Assembly: GCA_964020975.1 (NCBI GenBank)
Contig: OZ026630.1
Location: 62,991,245 to 63,055,244, forward strand
Reading direction: 5' to 3'
Length of the DNA: 64,000 nt
Source of the DNA: Hermodice carunculata
Taxonomy: Eukaryota > Annelida > Polychaeta > Eunicida > Amphinomidae
The notes under the pieces are model-generated. The model worked only from the letters and a program-made list of their open reading frames with translations. It was not told where the DNA came from and did no database searches. Of the stretch, positions 59,441-64,000 are shown one piece after another. Positions within the stretch are counted from its first letter, which is position 1. Each line of letters starts with the position of its first letter. The translations under genes and the position numbers were made by a program.

Positions 59441-59660
59441 TTTTGGCAGCATTTGGACACTTTGGCAGCAGTGAGTGGGGGGGGGGATGGTGGCAGTCAG
59501 TGGCCACCGGTGGCAATTGCCGCCATCTGTCCCCAGTGGCCGCAGACCACCGCACACATTCTCACCTGCTGTGAAGTCTCAACAATTAAGAATGGGCAGC
59601 ATGAGGTGGCGTACTGCCTATTGCCGCCTTGTGCCACAGAAAAACTCAAATTAAATTAGT
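59440..59660. repeat. G/C-rich GGCAGC/GTGGCC word block
   Basis: TTTGGCAGCATTTGG, TTTGGCAGCAGTGAG, G10 run, GTGGCAGTCAGTGGCCACCG, GCCGCCATCTGTCCC and CAGTGGCCGCAGACCACC repeat in both orientations. It resembles the short-word block at 32.5 kb. Confidence 0.45.
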
Positions 59661-59953
59661 CCAGGGAGGATCTGTTACTTTAAGTTGTAAGTTAAGAGAA
59701 CAAATATTTGCACTTAGCAAACAAAGGTATGCATTTATGGCGCAGGGTGAGGGACAATAAAAGTCAATATGTATATATACACACATAATGTAGGACTATC
59801 TATTATGCATACACACACAGACATCATAATTAGAATAAATATCCTTAATTTTAACCCAATATAAATGCACCTGTGCACTTGTAATTGATATACAATACAA
59901 AATTAATATGTCATTTTACCATCTGTATATATTAGACCATCCAAAATTATTTA

Positions 59954-60423
59954 TCTGATTCTCAGGCATATTTTGGAAAAACATGAAGGACAAAGTTTTT
60001 TTTTCCTTTTTTTGTGTGTGTTTTTTTGTTTTTGTTTTGTTTACAAGTAGGTTTGTTTCATTGAAAGTGCTGCAGAGTGGTTGATAAGGACAAGTTGTAG
60101 TTTGCTTCATAGAAGTACTGCATTATGTAACTCTTGATTGTTCTTAGGGGTTAAAGCTGCAACAGCTACTGTCAATAAAATGGTCTTTCATTCATGTTAT
60201 GCAGTACTCTATAAATGGTCCCACAGGGGGCACTAATCATGATAAAGTTTCTTTTCTTAGGATATAATATTGGTTCATAGTTTGCGAAATACCTCCTGTT
60301 TCCATTTTGATAACATCACAGAACAGTGACTAACCATACATTCATGAATAATATTATTATGAATCTATCTATCTATCTATCGATCTATCTATTGATCTAT
60401 CTATCTATCTATCTATCTATCTA

Positions 60424-60492
<69 letters not shown>

Positions 60493-60730
60493 AAGTCCGT
60501 CAAAAAAAAAAGCTGGTTCTCAGGCACCTCCCTCATCACTTGAAACCCTGCCTTATGGATTCTTTTTCTTGCCAAAATGATTTTTTTTTTTTAATCATCA
60601 TTTTTGTAAAAAACTTGAACTTTTTTCTGTTTTGCATCTCTGCATTTATTTATCAACATGTAAACAAAACCAAACAAAAGTAAACAAACCCTCCTCCTTA
60701 ATTTTTTCCAAAATATGCCTGAGAATCAGA
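59954..60730. mobile_element. Possible element bounded by 28-bp perfect inverted repeats
   Basis: TCTGATTCTCAGGCATATTT-TGGAAAAA at 59954-59981 is repeated inverted and unchanged at 60703-60730. Similarity continues weakly inward (GAAGGACAAAG / AAGGAGGAGGG). The 720-bp interior holds poly-T tracts and a (TATC)n(AT)n microsatellite, with no open frame. No obvious target duplication. It could be a non-autonomous DNA element or an inverted duplication. Confidence 0.5.
60364..60488. repeat. Compound microsatellite (ATCT)n(AT)n
   Basis: About 60 bp of ATCT units with three point variants, then about 64 bp of (AT)n. Confidence 0.97.
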
Positions 60731-60764
60731 GAATCTGAGTGAAAGGTACATGTACCCAAGCATT

Positions 60765-60945
60765 TCTCAGCAAAAATGCCGAGAAACCCCGAGGTAACAA
60801 TAAGGGAGAAACGCCGAGGGGAGAGTAGTATTGCAGCAGACCTCAGCGTTTCTTGGCAAAATTGCAGAGAGATGCCAAGAAAAGTATTTCTGTACAAATT
60901 TCCTTGGCGTTTCTCGGCAAAAAGCGCCAAAAGTTGGCCTGTCTC
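60765..60945. repeat. Fold-back block of GCCGAGAAA / TTTCTCGGC words
   Basis: GCATTTCTCAGC...ATGCCGAGAAACCCCGAGG at the left is matched in reverse by CCTTGGCGTTTCTCGGCAA at the right. An inner stem joins GAAACGCCGAGG with CCTCAGCGTTTC. It is CpG-rich compared with its surroundings. Likely an inverted-repeat element of unknown family. Confidence 0.6.
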
Positions 60946-60989
60946 GCCGTTTTGGCTCTCCTAGTGTAAGCATGTACAATATGAAAGGC

Positions 60990-61230
60990 CTACATCAAAA
61001 ACTTATCAACTTATCGCATAAGAAACCAAATTCACTAAAATGGTCCTGTGACCTAGTGAGACCTTATGCAGGACCATAAACACGTGGAATACAAAAGCCC
61101 TATACCAAAAACTTTTTGAGCTATCATGTGAAAACTGTTTGGAGGCACATACACACTCACGCACTGATACACAGACAAAGTAATTGCTACATGTATATGC
61201 TCCCTCCTCCTTTGAGGGGTGCATAATTAG
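60990..61230. repeat. GACCTAGTGA-type dispersed repeat fragment
   Basis: CTGTGACCTAGTGAGACCTTATGCAGGACC..., AGCTATCATGTGAAAAC, then CACACTCACGCACTGATACACAGAC ... GGGGTGCATAATTAG. It shares its terminus with the repeat at 22.1-22.5 kb. Confidence 0.6.
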
Positions 61231-61512
61231 TTTTTTACTTAAGCAATTAATATTCAATGTTTTTAAAGACTTACAGAGATTGCACTATTTTCAATGGCTT
61301 AAATTAAATGTATACTTTTTTAAAATATATAATTTAAATGATCTCAAATAAGAAGTCTAGTGGAAATAAGGACATGTTTGGAGCAGAGACGTAATTTACT
61401 GTCAAGTGCTGTCACAGTGTACCATGCCCTTAAGCAGCCCATGGTAGTAGACTTGTAGAGGAATGAAGCTCTGTGGTTTGAGAGTGGACATTGCATGTGA
61501 CTGATTGACGTT
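61231..61512. other. No gene seen
   Basis: No supportable feature. Confidence 0.4.
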
Positions 61513-61742
61513 TTCTCCCTTGAATTAATACCAAGTCAGTTTTCCTTTGCATATGTGTTGGGTGCTCCAACACACGCCATGCAAACCTGTCCCGCTCTTA
61601 CATGTTGTTATCTTGATAGGTCACATGTACAATTCTCCTTCACTTAATTGTTCATTACCATTGAAATGAGTGTAAAACATTGAAACAAGTGACATTTGAC
61701 CAGCAACTACATTTGGGTCAGATAAAGGTGGAAAGGGTTGAA
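61513..61742. mobile_element. TTAA fold-back MITE, last copy
   Basis: CTCCCTTGAATTAATACCAAGTCAG start, hairpin TCCTTTGCATATGTGTTGGG / CCAACACACGCCATGCAAAC, TTATCTTGATAGGTCACATG, ATTGAAACAAGTGACATTTGACC, and the end GGTGGAAAGGGTTGAA. Confidence 0.8.
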
Positions 61743-62767
61743 CAACTTATACTGACCACAGATGTTTAATCGAAAATTTGAATAACATGTTTCCTCCTTT
61801 GTTCAACATGTTCAATACATCTCGTCATTTTTAAGCAACTGTGTAAAAAGATACAGTTCTACAGATCAATGAACTGCTTGACAATAATAAACTATGTAGG
61901 CCCCCAAAATGATTGGCAGAGTCATCACTATTTTGATGAAAAGTCACATGAAATGTTCTACCTAGTGCATTTTTGGCCCATAATCTAAGCAGTGCATAGT
62001 ACGCCTAAGTGACTGTATGTTCCCCTGACCAAATCAACAATGTCACAAATGAAAGTGACTCAGATCGATCCCCAGACCCACTCTAATTACATGCTGACAT
62101 TGTAGTCACCAGATGTTCTTTTTTCTCTCTCCTTTTTAAATAGCACATGTGTTTTCCCATATGGTAACTGTTCAAGAGAGAAGCAACATTCTGTTTGTAA
62201 ATATCAAATATAATTGGTCAACATTCTTTGCATGTATCATGCCAACCCATGCACTGGTATCATGTATATGTTCATGCACATATGTAAACAAATTTAAAAT
62301 ATAAAACAAATGCAGGAGACAACCTTTCAGCTCCACTTCTGCCATTTACAGATACATGTACAAAAATGGTTGGTGGACATCAAACACATTCATGAGTGCA
62401 AGTGCTAGCTGTCTTTATTCACGGCTATGTTGGGAAAAAAATTTAAACAGCGCCTTTTTTCTGCTTGTTTTCACTGTAGGATACCAGACTGTTCTCCTGA
62501 TAAACAGAAATTCACATGTTTGGAGAAATATCCATAGATGTCGGAACTGATACATTCCATTGCTTGCCACACATGTTGAATTATGCAGCAATGCATGTCA
62601 AGATACATGTACATTGACTGAACTTTGCAACAAAGGCAGAGTGTATTATGAAATCGATCACGCATGCAATCAACGCTTTGAGGTGGCCAGAGTCTGTATC
62701 TGGATTTCAAAATATCTGTATTCTTTGAAAATCCCCATTAATCCCAACCATTACAACTGCTCCAGAC
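61743..62767. other. No gene seen
   Basis: Unique-looking sequence; short frames at 62356-62790 are unsupported. Confidence 0.4.
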
Positions 62768-63420
62768 AAAAAGAAACGATGATGTCCTAGAAAATGTAAC
62801 CTCAGAAAAACAACTTGGAGTACAGACATCAAACGACATGACACAGAATGACAACATTACTAAAATAGCAAGCATCATAAGCCACAAATTTGGATTACAA
62901 TGGAAAATAAAGTCATACCCGTAACTGAAGCCAGAAAGCTATGTACAGTGCCCACCTACTCCCTCACCTGGTTTTCTGTTCTGTTGTGTGGGGCAGCTCT
63001 CCTCAAATTACTGCCTTTCAGACCATACAAAACTGGGCTGTCAGAATTACCCTGGACATCACAGACAAGGAAGCTGAGAACTATACCTCAAAACAGCTAC
63101 TGTGTTATCTAAACTGGTTATCCATCAAGCACAGGATCGTGTGTAGAAAAGCTGTTATGGTGTACAAATCTCAGAATGGACTATCTCCAGATTACATTTC
63201 AGATCTATTTTGTGTAGTTAGAAATTTAGATCATTGCAGCACAAGATCAAACTCTCAAGGCAATTTGTATATCCCATGAGGTAAACATTATAAAGATGTG
63301 TTAAGAAATGAACTTGTTTGGGGTAGCATTAAAATCTAGAACTCTTTGGAGACAGCAGTACGAAACTCAAGCAGCTTATCATCATTTGAATCCACATTTC
63401 TATGAAGTAATTGAATGAAT
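62768..63420 (+). mobile_element. LINE 3' fragment, same family as the 23-25 kb element
   Basis: Plus strand: NDDVLENVTSEKQLGVQTSN and MTQNDNITKIASIISHKFGL, then in other frames PVTEARKLC, VFCSVVWG, and LNWLSIKHRIVCRKAVMVYK followed by NGLSPDYISDLF and TRSNSQGNLYIP. This is the C-terminal part of a CR1/L2/Rex1-like RT protein. The overlap with the minus-strand LINE (TTGGAGTTCAGATATCAAA vs TTGGAGTACAGACATCAAA; CTGAAGCCAGAAAG in both) shows one family. Frame changes and one stop are visible; the 5' part is absent. Confidence 0.85.
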
Positions 63421-63589
63421 ATTGACTTTGTACAGTGTATATTGGTAAAGCTGATGACACCTAATAGTGTAAGATCATTTTCCTATCTTTATACATGTAT
63501 ATAGTTATTTACAGCTAAATTTATATTTTATTTATTACCCATGAGGGTCATGGGGTACTTACCATGCATCACCCTCATTTAGTTAAGAT

Positions 63590-64000
<411 letters not shown>

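Overview
The window looks like nuclear DNA of a marine invertebrate, most likely a mollusc or another lophotrochozoan. This is inferred from style only: AT-rich, intron-like sequence, frequent ACATGTA motifs, many fold-back elements, and arrays rich in TGACCT/AGGTCA words. No complete gene is visible. Almost all long open frames are chance frames or lie inside repeats, so the window reads as intergenic or intronic DNA shaped by transposons.

The best host-gene signal is a CpG-rich island at about 28.3-28.9 kb. There a minus-strand start (ATG at 28718, THAP-zinc-finger-like, with one reading-frame problem) and a plus-strand start (ATG at 28807, 26 codons then a possible splice donor) point away from each other across about 90 bp. 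That gap holds ETS-, CRE- and YY1-like words, so it reads as a divergent promoter. Weaker single-exon candidates lie at 8.5 kb (-), 21.4 kb (+), 25.9 kb (-), 51.7 kb (-) and 52.0 kb (+). None has a recognised product.

The dominant content is one fold-back DNA element family, with about 18 whole or partial copies. It has TTAA at its ends, tips of CCCTTTC / GAAAGGG, and an internal hairpin built on CAACAGCTTTCC / GGAAAGCTGTTG. It resembles non-autonomous piggyBac-type MITEs. A sister subfamily has CTCTTT tips. Other MITEs are present: TA-flanked CAGT-ended elements at 12.9, 18.3, 27.0 and 36.6 kb, the last sitting inside a (TA)n tract; and two elements nested in a LINE at 23.9 and 24.9 kb.

Retroelements are a CR1/L2/Rex1-like LINE on the minus strand (23.3-25.4 kb), a 3' fragment of the same family on the plus strand (62.8-63.4 kb), and the 3' end of a Penelope-like element with a GIY-YIG region (48.4-49.1 kb). 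About 400 bp beyond the GIY-YIG region lies a sequence that fits a minimal type-I hammerhead ribozyme (49401-49439).

Tandem arrays fill much of the rest: 51 bp x4 (5.5 kb), about 170 bp x4 (34 kb), about 55 bp x5 (39.3 kb), about 52 bp x14 (40 kb), about 531 bp x2 (43 kb), 72 bp x12 (47.4-48.3 kb), and two consecutive arrays of nuclear-receptor-like words (54-56.2 kb). Microsatellites occur at 17.0, 17.4, 36.5, 57.6, 60.4 and 63.6 kb.
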